DNA of 59,534 bases from Deltaproteobacteria bacterium. Lineage in GTDB: Bacteria; Desulfobacterota; Binatia; UBA9968; JAJDTQ01. The position numbers were made by a program, and so were the translations under genes. Below, piece after piece: positions 45,301-53,899 of this stretch. The stretch covers positions 1 to 59,534 of the forward strand of contig JAPPNE010000134.1 of the NCBI GenBank assembly GCA_028818775.1, in the 5' to 3' direction. Within the stretch, counting starts at the first letter, position 1, and every line of letters begins with the position of its first letter. The notes beneath the pieces are model-generated. The model saw nothing but the letters and a program-made list of their open reading frames with translations, made no database searches and was not told where the DNA came from.

Positions 45301-45531
45301 TTACTTCACTTTAGCAATGGTGGTCCAGATGTCGCTGGTGTCCCAACCCGAATCAGTTCTTACCAATGTGACTTTCGTCGTATTGGCGGGCACCTGGATT
45401 GCCACCACTTCATATTGGCCACGGAAGGCGTCCGCCGCCGCTTCCGCCACTGCCTTCGTCGGGAGAATCAGGGTTTTGTTTACCTTGTCCCGCGCGTTCT
45501 CTGCTACAACTACGTATGAGTTCGTTTCCAT
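45301..45531 (-). CDS. Hypothetical 76-aa protein of the element
   Basis: 76 aa; ATG at 45531 with AGGAGG four bases upstream, the strongest site in the element. METNSYVVVAENARDKVNKTL looks like a small beta/alpha protein; ends in TIAKVK. Unrecognised. Bounded by its own terminator at 45241-45271 and hairpins upstream (45618-45646, 45808-45838), so it probably forms an independent transcript, unlike the head operon. Confidence 0.65.
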   Translation of the reverse strand: METNSYVVVAENARDKVNKTLILPTKAVAEAAADAFRGQYEVVAIQVPANTTKVTLVRTDSGWDTSDIWTTIAKVK

Positions 45532-45617
45532 CTAACCTCCTATTGTGAAGGGGAACCGCGAAGGCTCCCCGGACCCCTTGTCTTTCCGCTTAGTCTCCTA
45601 CCCCTCGAACGCAGAAC

Positions 45618-45646
45618 GGCCCCGGCAGGTTCAACCCACCAGGGCC
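45618..45646. other. 13-bp GC-rich hairpin
   Basis: The minus-strand RNA GGCCCUGGUGGGU, loop UGA, ACCUGCCGGGGCC can pair along its length with G-U wobbles. There is no U-tract after it. It could be a terminator remnant or an operator. Confidence 0.4.
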
Positions 45647-45807
45647 GCGCCTTGCTCACTCTATTCCTTCTCGATTGTGTCTCCGGCTACCTCCGTAGCT
45701 GTCTTTCAGTTTCTCCGGAGTATAACAAAGAAATCTGTTCAAGTCAATAGTTTTGGCTTGTGTTGGCCCTCAGAGTATGATAAGGCCCGCCGCCCGCCAG
45801 ATACAAG

Positions 45808-45838
45808 AAGGGCCGCGTTCCCGAAGAAACCGGCCCTC
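45808..45838 (-). terminator. Probable terminator of the integrase gene
   Basis: Stem AGGGCCGGTTTC, loop TTCG, GGAACGCGGCCCT with one bulge, followed on the minus strand by TCTTGTAT. It lies about 70 bases beyond the integrase stop. Confidence 0.5.
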
Positions 45839-45907
45839 TTGCGGAGACAAGAAATGAAATGAAGTATCCCTATTGTACCCGATCACTCCCGGAATTTCCC
45901 GCCCCGC

Positions 45908-47053
45908 TCACTTGCCGGTCAATGCGTCGGATACCTCTTGCGCCGCGTCGGCTAAGTCGCTCGCCGCTAGATGAACATAGCGCATTGTCGTCTGTTGGTT
46001 CTTGTGGTCGCCTAGTGCGCTTACGATATGCGCCGGGAATCGCTTAGCCGCTTCGGTCAAGTAGGTGCGCTTCAAGTCATGGAGATTGACGCCTTCAATC
46101 CCCGCCGCCGCGCAAGCCTTCGCGAACACCAACCTTGCCGTCTTGTACTGGACGCGGCTTCCAGCGGTTGCCCCACGGAATACGTAAGGGTTGCCCTCGT
46201 GGCGTGGAAGGCTGGCAAGAAGGTTGTACGCTTCGCTCGCCAGCGGCAACACCCTTTGCCCGGTCTTAGTGTCCAGGTTGGCTATCCTCTGTTCAAGGTC
46301 GATGTTTTCCCAACGCAACGAAAGGCACTCCCGGTCAATCCGTAGCCCGGTCCACAGGGCTAGGCGAATCGCGGGAACGGCGTAACTGTTCTCAAACTCC
46401 AAATCATCAAGCGCCGCATGTAGCGCCGTCCGTTCACTAGGAGCCAGCACCCTAGTCCGTGCTCGCTCTCGCGCCTTCTCGATACCCTTGCAAGGGTTCG
46501 GCCCTTCCCGCCATTCCCACCGCTCCATTTCAGAGAACAGACGAGAAATGAACTGTTGAACCCGGTTCCGTTGCGCTACTCCCGGAATCGTGGCTAGGGC
46601 TTGTTCAACATCCCGCCGCTTCACCCGTCCCACCTTCATTGACCCCAACAATGGCGAGACATGCCGCTTAGCTTGGCTCCGGTAGTTCTCAACCGTCTTA
46701 GGCGAGAACCGGCCCGCTTCCACCTTTGCCGGTACAGTCTCCGCGAAGAACCGCTCTAGCGCGTCCTTGACGGTCGGCATGTCCTTAGCGTCCTGTCTCC
46801 GTTCCTTCGGGCCAGCTTCGCCATTGCGGATTCCGGTCAACTCCGCTCCTGCCCGCTTCCTAGCGTCCAGCAGGGCCATTTCTCCCGGTCTGCCAATAGT
46901 CACCCGATGCTGCTTGCCGTCCGCCCGGTAGAACAGGACAAACGCCTTGCGTCCGGTCGGGTAGATGGCACAACCTAGCCCCTTCACCCTGTCATCCCAT
47001 AGAAAAGTGAGCTTCGGTTTCGGGCTTGCGTCTCGTATCTGTTTCTCCGTCAT
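45908..47053 (-). CDS. Tyrosine recombinase (integrase), DUF4102/P4-type
   Basis: 381 aa from the ATG at 47053 (GGGGGGG upstream). N-terminal Arm-DNA-binding domain (DUF4102, GLGCAIYPTGRKAFVLFYR), core-binding domain to about residue 200, catalytic domain after that. Catalytic residues: Arg238 (TGLRID), Lys263, His325 and Lys328 in HDLKRT (usually HxxR), His350 in GDH and Tyr359 in MRYVHL. It integrates into tRNA-Lys and is adjacent to attR, reading away from it. The HxxK change is unusual. Confidence 0.93.
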   Translation of the reverse strand: MTEKQIRDASPKPKLTFLWDDRVKGLGCAIYPTGRKAFVLFYRADGKQHRVTIGRPGEMALLDARKRAGAELTGIRNGEAGPKERRQDAKDMPTVKDALERFFAETVPAKVEAGRFSPKTVENYRSQAKRHVSPLLGSMKVGRVKRRDVEQALATIPGVAQRNRVQQFISRLFSEMERWEWREGPNPCKGIEKARERARTRVLAPSERTALHAALDDLEFENSYAVPAIRLALWTGLRIDRECLSLRWENIDLEQRIANLDTKTGQRVLPLASEAYNLLASLPRHEGNPYVFRGATAGSRVQYKTARLVFAKACAAAGIEGVNLHDLKRTYLTEAAKRFPAHIVSALGDHKNQQTTMRYVHLAASDLADAAQEVSDALTGK

Positions 47054-47070
47054 GGCCCCCCCTTTCAGAC

Positions 47071-47103
47071 TGCTTACTGTAGCAAGTAAGCAATAAGTAA
47101 GCA
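47071..47103 (+). repeat. Right pair of integrase arm-type sites plus one inverted copy
   Basis: AGTAAGCA at 47085-47092 and 47096-47103 (11-base step, as at the left end), and its inverse TGCTTACT at 47071-47078. They lie just upstream of the integrase ATG, in the DNA between it and attR. Confidence 0.6.
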
Positions 47104-47246
47104 ATGAGCCAAAAGCAGAAATAAGCAGAGGGTTCCCCAAAAAATCCTTGGATTTCTTATAACATGCTGAATTTTCTATGGAAATTGTCTAGGAAAAAGC
47201 CGCGATAATCGCAGGATTTCCATTAAGCAGAGACTCCCTTTTTCAG

Positions 47247-47292
47247 CTTTTAAGCAGAGGGTCGCCGGTTCGACCCCGGCACGGCTCACCAA
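47247..47292 (+). repeat. attR core (duplicate of tRNA-Lys 3' half)
   Basis: 46 bases equal to 37662-37707 with one mismatch. No 5' half of a tRNA precedes it, so it is an att site and not a second tRNA. Confidence 0.93.
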
Positions 47293-47342
47293 CTCATCAC
47301 CCCCAGACGCCAAGCGAGATCGGGATCTATCACTTAGTTGAC

Positions 47343-47367
47343 AGATTGTAAATATGATTTACAATCT
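47343..47367. promoter_or_regulatory. Perfect 10-bp inverted repeat over the ATPase start
   Basis: AGATTGTAAA, five-base spacer TATGA, TTTACAATCT. It covers the possible ATG at 47354 and ends five bases before the likely ATG at 47372, so a protein bound there would block initiation or transcription. It suggests autoregulation or a transcription-factor operator. Confidence 0.6.
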
Positions 47368-47371
47368 GCCT

Positions 47372-48535
47372 ATGCAGATCGAGAGGGAAGCCCACCAGAT
47401 CGTCGTCGCCGACCTGAAACAGTTCCCGGCGGTGGCCATCCTTGGACCTAGACAATCCGGCAAGACCACTCTGGCGAAGGCCGTGACCTCGTCACGACTG
47501 GACACCCTCTACCTGGACCTGGAACGCCCATCCCACCTATCCCGTCTACAGGACCCGGAGACCTTTCTCTCCTTGCACCGCGACAAGCTCGTGTGCATCG
47601 ACGAGGTGCAACTGCGGCCCGACCTGTTCCCGCTGCTGCGTTCGCTGATCGACGAGGACCATCGCGCCGGGCGGTTCCTGATCCTGGGTTCGTCGTCTCC
47701 CGAGCTTCTCCGGCAGTCTTCCGAGACCCTCGCCGGTCGGTTGTCCTACGTGTACATCACCCCGTTCCACCAGAAGGAACTGCAACGGGCGGAGAAGGCA
47801 CCCACGGACTGGCGGAGGCTTTTGTGGCGTGGCGGGTTCCCGCCCAGCTATCTGGCAACCACAGACACTCGCAGCTTTCGCTGGCGCGAAAGCTACATCC
47901 AGACGTTCGTGGAGCGGGACTTGCGGCAGTTCGGGGTCGACCTGACGCCGCAATACATGCGGCGGCTTTGGCTCATGTGCTGCCACCTGCACGGCCAGAT
48001 CGTGAACTACTCGGCCCTCGGGCAATCCCTGGACCGAACGCACCCCACCCTGAAGCGGCACATCGACATCCTTGAAGCCACGTTCATGCTGCGCCGGCTG
48101 CCGCCCTTCGCCGTCAACATGAAGAAACGGCTGGTGAAGTCACCCAAGCTCTATGTCCGGGATTCCGGGCTGCTTGCCTGCCTGCTGGAACTGGACGGTT
48201 TCGGCAAGTTGTACGGCCATCCGGTCTACGGTGCGTGCTGGGAAGGGTTTGCCATCGAAAACGTCCTGTCTCTGCTCCAGCCGCGCGGGATGTACGGCTT
48301 TTTCAGGACGCGCACCGGGGAAGAGATCGATTTGGTTGTGGAGCGCGGCGGGAAACGGATCGGGTTCGAGTTCAAGACTTCATCGAGCCCCAGTCTCACC
48401 AAGGGCAACCGGGCGGCTGTCGATCTGTTGGGGCTGGACAGGCTGTTTGTGGTCGTGCCGCAGGGAAGCGCCTACCCCATCGACACGAACCGCATCTGGG
48501 TGACGCCGCTGGATGAGATCGAAAATCACGTTTGA
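47372..48535 (+). CDS. AAA ATPase with DUF4143 domain
   Basis: 387 aa from the ATG at 47372 (an ATG at 47354 lies inside the palindrome). P-loop LGPRQSGKTTLAK near residue 30, Walker B VCIDEVQLRPDLFP, LRSLIDED and sensor LILGSSSPELL. DUF4143 follows (RLWLMCCHLHGQIVNYSAL, then LLACLLELDG). Nuclease-like fold EIDLVVERGGKRIGFEFK ends it. Such proteins are widespread and of unknown role; some accompany toxins. It sits just outside the element, beyond attR. Confidence 0.88.
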   Translation: MQIEREAHQIVVADLKQFPAVAILGPRQSGKTTLAKAVTSSRLDTLYLDLERPSHLSRLQDPETFLSLHRDKLVCIDEVQLRPDLFPLLRSLIDEDHRAGRFLILGSSSPELLRQSSETLAGRLSYVYITPFHQKELQRAEKAPTDWRRLLWRGGFPPSYLATTDTRSFRWRESYIQTFVERDLRQFGVDLTPQYMRRLWLMCCHLHGQIVNYSALGQSLDRTHPTLKRHIDILEATFMLRRLPPFAVNMKKRLVKSPKLYVRDSGLLACLLELDGFGKLYGHPVYGACWEGFAIENVLSLLQPRGMYGFFRTRTGEEIDLVVERGGKRIGFEFKTSSSPSLTKGNRAAVDLLGLDRLFVVVPQGSAYPIDTNRIWVTPLDEIENHV

Positions 48536-48606
48536 TGCGCATAGCAGGCTGCGTTCGGACTTCCGCTCGGGCACGAAATGGCAACGACGCCCCTCTCCAC
48601 CCCTGG

Positions 48607-48626
48607 ATTCCCGCTTTCGCGGGAAT
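48607..48626. repeat. REP-like dispersed hairpin
   Basis: ATTCCCGC, loop TTTC, GCGGGAAT within CCTGGATTCCCGCTTTCGCG. This is a pattern common as a dispersed intergenic repeat in many proteobacterial genomes. Only one copy is seen in this window. Confidence 0.6.
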
Positions 48627-48723
48627 GACGGAGAATGCGGCGTCGTTGCTCAAGAGTTTCAATACACGTTGACGCGCCGGCATAAAGCCCGCGCCGGCAC
48701 CTGTTCGGTCGCCCCGGCTCGGT

Positions 48724-49161
48724 TCACCCCAGCGTCCACTCCTGCCCTTCGACGACTTCGCCGTCGACGCACACGTAGTCCATCTCGTCCTCGGTCCGGG
48801 GGTTCTCCCCCGTAGCGTCGACTCGCCGGATGTCTTTTCGATCGGGCTTGTAGGCGGCGAAGCGCAGCAACGCTAGAGCCGTGTCGCCGGTGCTCTCGAA
48901 CTGGTAGTAGACCCCTTCCGGGAGCAGGATGCCGTCGCCCTTCCCCAGCACCGTGGCCTTCTGGTCCTTGTCGAAGAAGGTCGCCTCGCCGTCCAGCACG
49001 ACGAACATGTGGTCCTCGCCGGGGTGGGTGTGGAGCTTGTTCTTGCGGCCGGGGGCGTAGTAGTTGAGGCCGCTCATCAGGACATCGGTCCGCACCAGCG
49101 GCATGTGGCTTCGCCCGCCGGTGATGCAGGGGGTCTTTACCGAAAAGGTCTGGGCTTCCAT
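48724..49161 (-). CDS. Cupin domain protein
   Basis: 145 aa from the ATG at 49161 (AAGGAGGAG upstream); longer starts read into the divergent gene. Cupin motif 1 is NKLHTHPGEDHMFVVLDGEA (His-x-His and Glu), motif 2 is GDGILLPEGVYYQFES. It probably binds a metal and an organic acid. It is divergent from the phosphatase gene at 49263, and shares a roughly 100-base upstream region with it. Confidence 0.83.
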   Translation of the reverse strand: MEAQTFSVKTPCITGGRSHMPLVRTDVLMSGLNYYAPGRKNKLHTHPGEDHMFVVLDGEATFFDKDQKATVLGKGDGILLPEGVYYQFESTGDTALALLRFAAYKPDRKDIRRVDATGENPRTEDEMDYVCVDGEVVEGQEWTLG

Positions 49162-49262
49162 GGTTCTCCTCCTTGGGAATGTCCGGTGATCTGGCGCCGC
49201 GACGGGCTCCATTAGTGGCCTATCCCCCATTCCGATAGAAATTTCAAGGTCCATTGGCTAGG

Positions 49263-49913
49263 ATGTCCCGCATGGACGCGACCTACGTCATGGTGGTGCG
49301 GCACGGCGAGACCGAGTGGAACACCGAGGGCCGGCGCCAGGGCCATCTCGACAGCACGCTCACGGCCAAGGGGCGCGCCCAGGCGGAAGCGCTGGCGCAG
49401 CGCTTCACCCCGGAGAGTTGCAACGCCATCTACAGCAGCGACCTGGGCCGGGCGTACGAGACCGCCAAGGTCATCGCGGAGAAGACCGGCCACGATGTGG
49501 TCCCCGACGCGCGCCTGCGCGAGCGCAACCTCGGCATCTTCCAGGGGCTCGACGGCGACGAGATCCGCGCGCGCTACCCGACGGAGTACGAGGAGCACCG
49601 CAACGGCGGCGCCGATCACGCCGTGCCCGAGGGAGAGAGCTTCCGGCAACAAACCCGACGTAACATGGTCTGCCTGGAGGAGTTGGCGAAGCGCCACGCC
49701 GGAGAGATCATCATGGTGGTCACCCACGGCGGTGTCCTGAGCGCCCTGTTCCGGCATACGCTGGACATCTCCCTGGACGCGCCGCGGCGCTTCTCGTTCA
49801 AGAACGCCAGCGTCAACCTCTTCAAGTTCCAGGACGGCATCTGGGGGCTGGAGACCTGGGGCGACATCACCCACCTGCAGCGGGTGGGCGCCCTGGACCT
49901 GTCCTATTTCTGA
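49263..49913 (+). CDS. Histidine phosphatase family protein
   Basis: 216 aa from the ATG at 49263 (ATG 49272 possible; a TTG at 49254 is in frame). RHGETEWN with nucleophile His15, [22 protein letters not shown], the [10 protein letters not shown] block, [10 protein letters not shown] and VVTHGG (second His) are the full set for a phosphoglycerate-mutase-like phosphatase. Substrate unknown. It is followed 33 bases later by the PrpB-like gene in the same direction. Confidence 0.86.
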   Translation: MSRMDATYVMVVRHGETEWNTEGRRQGHLDSTLTAKGRAQAEALAQRFTPESCNAIYSSDLGRAYETAKVIAEKTGHDVVPDARLRERNLGIFQGLDGDEIRARYPTEYEEHRNGGADHAVPEGESFRQQTRRNMVCLEELAKRHAGEIIMVVTHGGVLSALFRHTLDISLDAPRRFSFKNASVNLFKFQDGIWGLETWGDITHLQRVGALDLSYF

Positions 49914-49945
49914 ACCGCGCGGAGACAACCGGGGACAAGGACGAC

Positions 49946-50827
49946 ATGGAACACGAGAGATCACCGGGAGCCAGGTTCCGGCGCGCCGTGCAGGAAGAAC
50001 GCCCGCTGCAGGTGGTGGGCGCCATCAACGCCTACTGCGCGCTGCTGGCCGAGCGCCAGGGGTTCCGCGCGCTCTACCTTTCCGGCGCGGGAGTGGCCAA
50101 CGCTTCCTTCGCCCAGCCCGACCTGGGCATCACCACCCTGAATGACGTGCTCGAGGACGTGCGCCGGATCACCGGGGCCAGCCCGCTGCCGCTGCTGGTG
50201 GACATCGACACGGGCTGGGGCACTGCCTTCAACATCTCCCGCACCATCCGCGAGATGGTCCGGGCGCAGGCCGCGGCCGTGCACATGGAAGACCAGGTCG
50301 CGGCCAAGCGCTGCGGCCACCGGCCCAACAAGCAGATCGTTCCGACGGACGAGATGGTGGACCGCATCAAGGCGGCGGCCGACGGCCGCACCGACGACCA
50401 ATTCGTGATCATGGCGCGCACCGATGCCTTCGCCAGCGAGGGGCTGGACGCGGCGCTGGAGCGGGTGCGGCGCTACGTGGAGGCCGGCGCGGACATGATC
50501 TTCCCGGAGGCCGTGTACACGCTGGAACATTACCGCGCCTTCTGCGACAACGTGGACGTGCCGGTGCTGGCCAACCTGACGGAGTTCGGCAAGACGCCGC
50601 TGTTCGGCGTGGATGAGTTGCGCGAGGCCGGCGTGGGGCTCGTGCTCTATCCGCTTTCCGCGTTCCGCGCCATGAGCCAGACCGCCATGGAGGTCTACCG
50701 CACGATCCGCGAGGACGGCACCCAGAGCGGCTTGACGGAGCGGATGCAGACCCGGGAGCAGCTCTACGACGTGCTCGGCTACCATGCCTACGAGCAGAAG
50801 CTGGACGCCCTGTTCAGCAAGGAATAG
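49946..50827 (+). CDS. Methylisocitrate lyase-like (PEP mutase/ICL superfamily) enzyme
   Basis: 293 aa. The catalytic loop [14 protein letters not shown] contains K121-R122-C123-G124-H125, as in PrpB, and the metal residues are in [10 protein letters not shown] (Asp86, Asp88) and HMEDQV. The enzyme would cleave 2-methylisocitrate to pyruvate and succinate or act on a related 2-hydroxy acid. It is followed by a PrpD-like gene, which supports a 2-methylcitrate-type pathway, but no methylcitrate synthase is in the window. Confidence 0.9.
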   Translation: MEHERSPGARFRRAVQEERPLQVVGAINAYCALLAERQGFRALYLSGAGVANASFAQPDLGITTLNDVLEDVRRITGASPLPLLVDIDTGWGTAFNISRTIREMVRAQAAAVHMEDQVAAKRCGHRPNKQIVPTDEMVDRIKAAADGRTDDQFVIMARTDAFASEGLDAALERVRRYVEAGADMIFPEAVYTLEHYRAFCDNVDVPVLANLTEFGKTPLFGVDELREAGVGLVLYPLSAFRAMSQTAMEVYRTIREDGTQSGLTERMQTREQLYDVLGYHAYEQKLDALFSKE

Positions 50828-50855
50828 CCCCAGCAACCCCAAACCCTTTTTCGCC

Positions 50856-52310
50856 ATGACCGACGTTTCCGTGCGTGACGCCCAACGGCCCCGGCCCGAT
50901 GCGGTCCTCTCCGACATGGCCGCCTATGCCCTCTCCGAAGGGCCGTTCTCCGAAGAGGCGCGGGAGACCGCGCGCCTATGTCTCATGGACAGCCTGGGCT
51001 GCGCCCTAGCGGCGCTGGAGTTCCCGGCGTGCACCAAGCTGCTGGGGCCGGTGGTGCCCGGCGCCGTCATGCCCGGAGGCGCGCGCGTGCCCGGCACCGC
51101 GTGGGAGCTGGACCCCGTGCAGGCCGCCTTCAACATCGGCGCCATGATCCGCTGGCTCGACTTCAACGACACCTTCCTGGCGGCGGAATGGGGCCACCCC
51201 TCCGACAACCTGGGCGCGATCCTGGCGGTGGCGGACTACCTCGACCGCCGCGCGGGCGACGGCGCCGGCGGCGTCACCATGGGCGACGTGCTCACGGCCA
51301 TGATCAAGGCCCACGAGATCCAGGGCGTCGTGGCGCTGGAGAACAGCTTCAACCGCGTCGGGCTGGACCACGTGCTGCTGGTGCGCGTGGCCAGCACCGC
51401 GGTGGCGGCGGCCATGCTCGGCGGCGACGAGGAGCAGGTGGTAAACGCCCTCTCCAACGCCTGGATCGACGGCGGCGCGCTGCGCACCTACCGCCACGCG
51501 CCCAACACCGGCTCGCGCAAGAGCTGGGCCGCGGGCGACGCCGCCGGCCGCGCGGTGCGGCTGGCGCTCATGGCGCTCCAGGGGGAGATGGGCTATCCGT
51601 CGGCGCTCTCGGCCAAGGGCTGGGGCTACTATGACGTGCTCTTCAAAAGCCGGCCCTTCTCGTTCAGCCAGCCCTACGGCAGCTACGTCATGGAGAACGT
51701 GCTGTTCAAGATCTCCTTTCCCGCGGAGTTCCACGCCCAGACCGCGGTGGAGGCGGCGCTGGAGCTGCACGGCGCGGTGAAGGATCGGCTCGACGACATC
51801 GAGCGCGTCGTCATCGAGACCCAGGAGGCGGGCTCACGCATCATCGACAAGACCGGACCGCTGGATAACCCCGCGGACCGGGACCACTGCCTGCAGTACA
51901 TGGTGGCGATCCCGCTGATCCACGGCGAACTGACCGCGCGGCACTACGAGGACGAGGTAGCCGTGGACCCACGCATCGACGCGCTGCGCGACAAGATGGA
52001 GGTGCGGGAGAACCCGCAATTCACCGTCGACTACATGGACCCGGACAAGCGCGCCATCGGCAACGCGGTGCAGGTGTTCTTCAAGGACGGCAGCGCCACG
52101 GCGCGGGTGGAAGTGGCCTACCCCATCGGCCACCGCAGGCGCCGGAGCGAGGGCGTGCCGCTCCTGGAAGAGAAGTTCGAGCGCCACCTCGCGGCGCGCC
52201 TTTCCGCGGCCAAGTGCGACGCGATACTCCAGGCGTGCGCCTCCCGGGATGTCCTGGAAGCGATGCGGGTGCGGGATTTCATGGATCATTGGGTGGTGGC
52301 AGACCGATAG
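50856..52310 (+). CDS. MmgE/PrpD family protein (2-methylcitrate dehydratase-like)
   Basis: 484 aa from the ATG at 50856; reading further upstream is in frame but overlaps the PrpB-like gene. The blocks [64 protein letters not shown] and [25 protein letters not shown] are diagnostic of PrpD. Dehydrates 2-methylcitrate or related acids. Starts 29 bases after the PrpB-like stop. Confidence 0.92.
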   Translation: MTDVSVRDAQRPRPDAVLSDMAAYALSEGPFSEEARETARLCLMDSLGCALAALEFPACTKLLGPVVPGAVMPGGARVPGTAWELDPVQAAFNIGAMIRWLDFNDTFLAAEWGHPSDNLGAILAVADYLDRRAGDGAGGVTMGDVLTAMIKAHEIQGVVALENSFNRVGLDHVLLVRVASTAVAAAMLGGDEEQVVNALSNAWIDGGALRTYRHAPNTGSRKSWAAGDAAGRAVRLALMALQGEMGYPSALSAKGWGYYDVLFKSRPFSFSQPYGSYVMENVLFKISFPAEFHAQTAVEAALELHGAVKDRLDDIERVVIETQEAGSRIIDKTGPLDNPADRDHCLQYMVAIPLIHGELTARHYEDEVAVDPRIDALRDKMEVRENPQFTVDYMDPDKRAIGNAVQVFFKDGSATARVEVAYPIGHRRRRSEGVPLLEEKFERHLAARLSAAKCDAILQACASRDVLEAMRVRDFMDHWVVADR

Positions 52311-52324
52311 AAGGAGACGTTCGA

Positions 52325-53125
52325 ATGAGGTGGTGCAGGTTCCGAAGCGACAACAAGACGGCCTTCGGGTTCATCGACGACGCGGACAGCGTCAGCGTCA
52401 TCGGCGGCAGCCCCTTCGAGAACTACACCGTCACCGGCGAGACCCACGCCCTGGCGGACGTCAAGCTGCTGGCGCCGGTCGTGCCGCCGACCTTCTACGC
52501 CGCGGGGGTCAACTACCGGGAGCACGTTACGTTCGCCGCACAGGTTCGCGGCGAGGAGCCCGTGTTCCCACCCAAGCCCGACGTGGGGTACCGGGCGGTC
52601 AACGCGCTGGCGGCTGACGGAGACGCCATCGTCATTCCCCATGACGCCTCCGAGAAGGTGCAGTACGAGGGCGAGCTGGTGGCGGTCATCGGCCGCACCT
52701 GCCGCAACGTGCCCGAGGACGAAGCGCTGGACTACGTGTTCGGCTACACAATCGGCAACGACGTGAGCGAGCGTACGTGGCAGCGCTCCGACCGCACCCT
52801 GTGGCGCGCCAAGAACACCGACACCTTCAAGCCCATGGGCCCGTGGATCATCACCGATCTCGACCCGGACGACCTGCACGTGACCATCACCTTGAACGAC
52901 CGGGTGGTGGGCGAATACGACGTGAAGGACGCCATCTTCGGCGTGGCCCGCTACATCAGCGCCATGAGCCGCTACCTGACCCTGGTGCCGGGCGATGTGC
53001 TCTGGATGGGCACGGACGGCGCCACCGAGAACATGAAGGACGGCGACGTGGTGGCGGTGGAAATCAATCACATCGGCACGCTGTGCAATCCCGTGGTGCG
53101 GGAACAGGATCCGGCGGGTCCCTGA
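52325..53125 (+). CDS. Fumarylacetoacetate hydrolase (FAH) family protein
   Basis: 266 aa from the ATG at 52325 (AGAAGGAGA upstream). The FAH core FYAAGVNYREHV, then KVQYEGELVAVIG (metal Glu), FGYTIGNDVSERTWQ (Asp), and KPMGPWIITDLDP with TGDGVLWMGTDGATENMKDGDVVAVEI are clear. FAH-family enzymes hydrolyse C-C bonds or decarboxylate 2-oxo acids. It lies directly after PrpD in the same operon. Confidence 0.9.
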   Translation: MRWCRFRSDNKTAFGFIDDADSVSVIGGSPFENYTVTGETHALADVKLLAPVVPPTFYAAGVNYREHVTFAAQVRGEEPVFPPKPDVGYRAVNALAADGDAIVIPHDASEKVQYEGELVAVIGRTCRNVPEDEALDYVFGYTIGNDVSERTWQRSDRTLWRAKNTDTFKPMGPWIITDLDPDDLHVTITLNDRVVGEYDVKDAIFGVARYISAMSRYLTLVPGDVLWMGTDGATENMKDGDVVAVEINHIGTLCNPVVREQDPAGP

Positions 53126-53143
53126 ACCCGAGCCGGAACCACG

Positions 53144-53857
53144 GTGTCCGAACTCTTCCTCATCCTGGTGACCTTCGTCGCCTCCACCACTGCCGCGGTC
53201 GTGGGCCTCGGCGGCGGCATCTTGCTGATCTCGGTCATGCCCGGGCTCATCCCCACGTTCGCCATCATCCCGGTGCACGGGATGGTCCAGATCTTCAGCA
53301 ACCTCACCCGCACGCTGTTCGGCCTGCGCTACGTGGTGTGGTCGTTCTTCGCGCCCTTCGTAGTCGGGGCGGTGTTGGGCGCCGCCCTGGGCTCGATGCT
53401 GGTGGTGGACCTCCGCTCCGACTACCTGCCGTTGATCATCGGCTGTTTCATCCTTCTCATCACCTGGGCTCCGGCCATCCGAAGCGTGCCTCAAATTCCC
53501 GGCAAGTTCGGCATCATCGGCGCGGTGCAGACCTTCCTTTCGCTCTTCGTCGGCGTTGTGGGCCCCCTGAACATGCCGTTCCTGATACGCGAGGGCCTGT
53601 CCCGCGATCGCGTGGTGATCACGCACTCCACGCAGATGACCGCGGTGCACGTCATCAAGGTGTCCACTTTCTTCTTGCTTGGATTCACCTTTGCACCGTA
53701 CCTTTACCTGATAGCCGGCATGGTCCTGAGTGCGACCCTGGGCTCCTGGGTGGGCACCCGCTGGCGCTCACGGGTGCCGGAGGCCCTGTTCCGAACGATT
53801 CTCAAGTGGGTCGTCACGCTGCTGGCGCTACGGATGATCCTGGGCGTGGGACTCTAG
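53144..53857 (+). CDS. TauE/SafE-family membrane exporter
   Basis: 237 aa, GTG at 53144. Seven or so hydrophobic helices; FVASTTAAVVGLGGGILLISVMPG with GLGGG is the TauE/SafE signature, and the second half repeats it (QTFLSLFVGVVGPLNMPFL). Moves organic acids, sulfonates or sulfite out of the cell. It follows the FAH gene by 18 bases. Confidence 0.87.
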   Translation: MSELFLILVTFVASTTAAVVGLGGGILLISVMPGLIPTFAIIPVHGMVQIFSNLTRTLFGLRYVVWSFFAPFVVGAVLGAALGSMLVVDLRSDYLPLIIGCFILLITWAPAIRSVPQIPGKFGIIGAVQTFLSLFVGVVGPLNMPFLIREGLSRDRVVITHSTQMTAVHVIKVSTFFLLGFTFAPYLYLIAGMVLSATLGSWVGTRWRSRVPEALFRTILKWVVTLLALRMILGVGL

Positions 53858-53899
53858 CGCGGCCAACGCCCGCGCATGACGAAACGGAGGCGGTGAGCC

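Larger units (their letters stand above)
45532..45907. other. Non-coding interval with two GC-rich hairpins
   Basis: 376 bases between the 76-aa gene and the integrase stop. No gene is supported. It holds the hairpins at 45618-45646 and 45808-45838, plus a weak GGGGA/TCCCC hairpin near 45553-45573. The promoter for the 76-aa gene should lie between about 45540 and 45800, but no clear -10/-35 pair stands out. Confidence 0.5.
37662..47292. mobile_element. Integrated head-only phage element (cf-PICI-like satellite) in tRNA-Lys
   Basis: The element runs from the tRNA 3' half to its 46-bp duplicate. Reading from the integrase end it holds int, a 76-aa gene, several tiny genes, terminase, HNH, capsid, prohead protease, two connectors, portal and a plus-strand repeat protein. 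Head genes overlap by a few bases and form one transcript. Tail, lysis, lysogeny-repressor and replication genes are not seen. Total size about 9.6 kb. The content fits a capsid-forming satellite; a decayed prophage is the alternative. Confidence 0.88.

Noticed and set aside
47247..47292. Second tRNA-Lys gene
   Set aside because: Only the 3' half is present and the 5' half is missing; it is attR.
37662..47292. Complete prophage
   Set aside because: No tail, lysis, replication or repressor genes were found.
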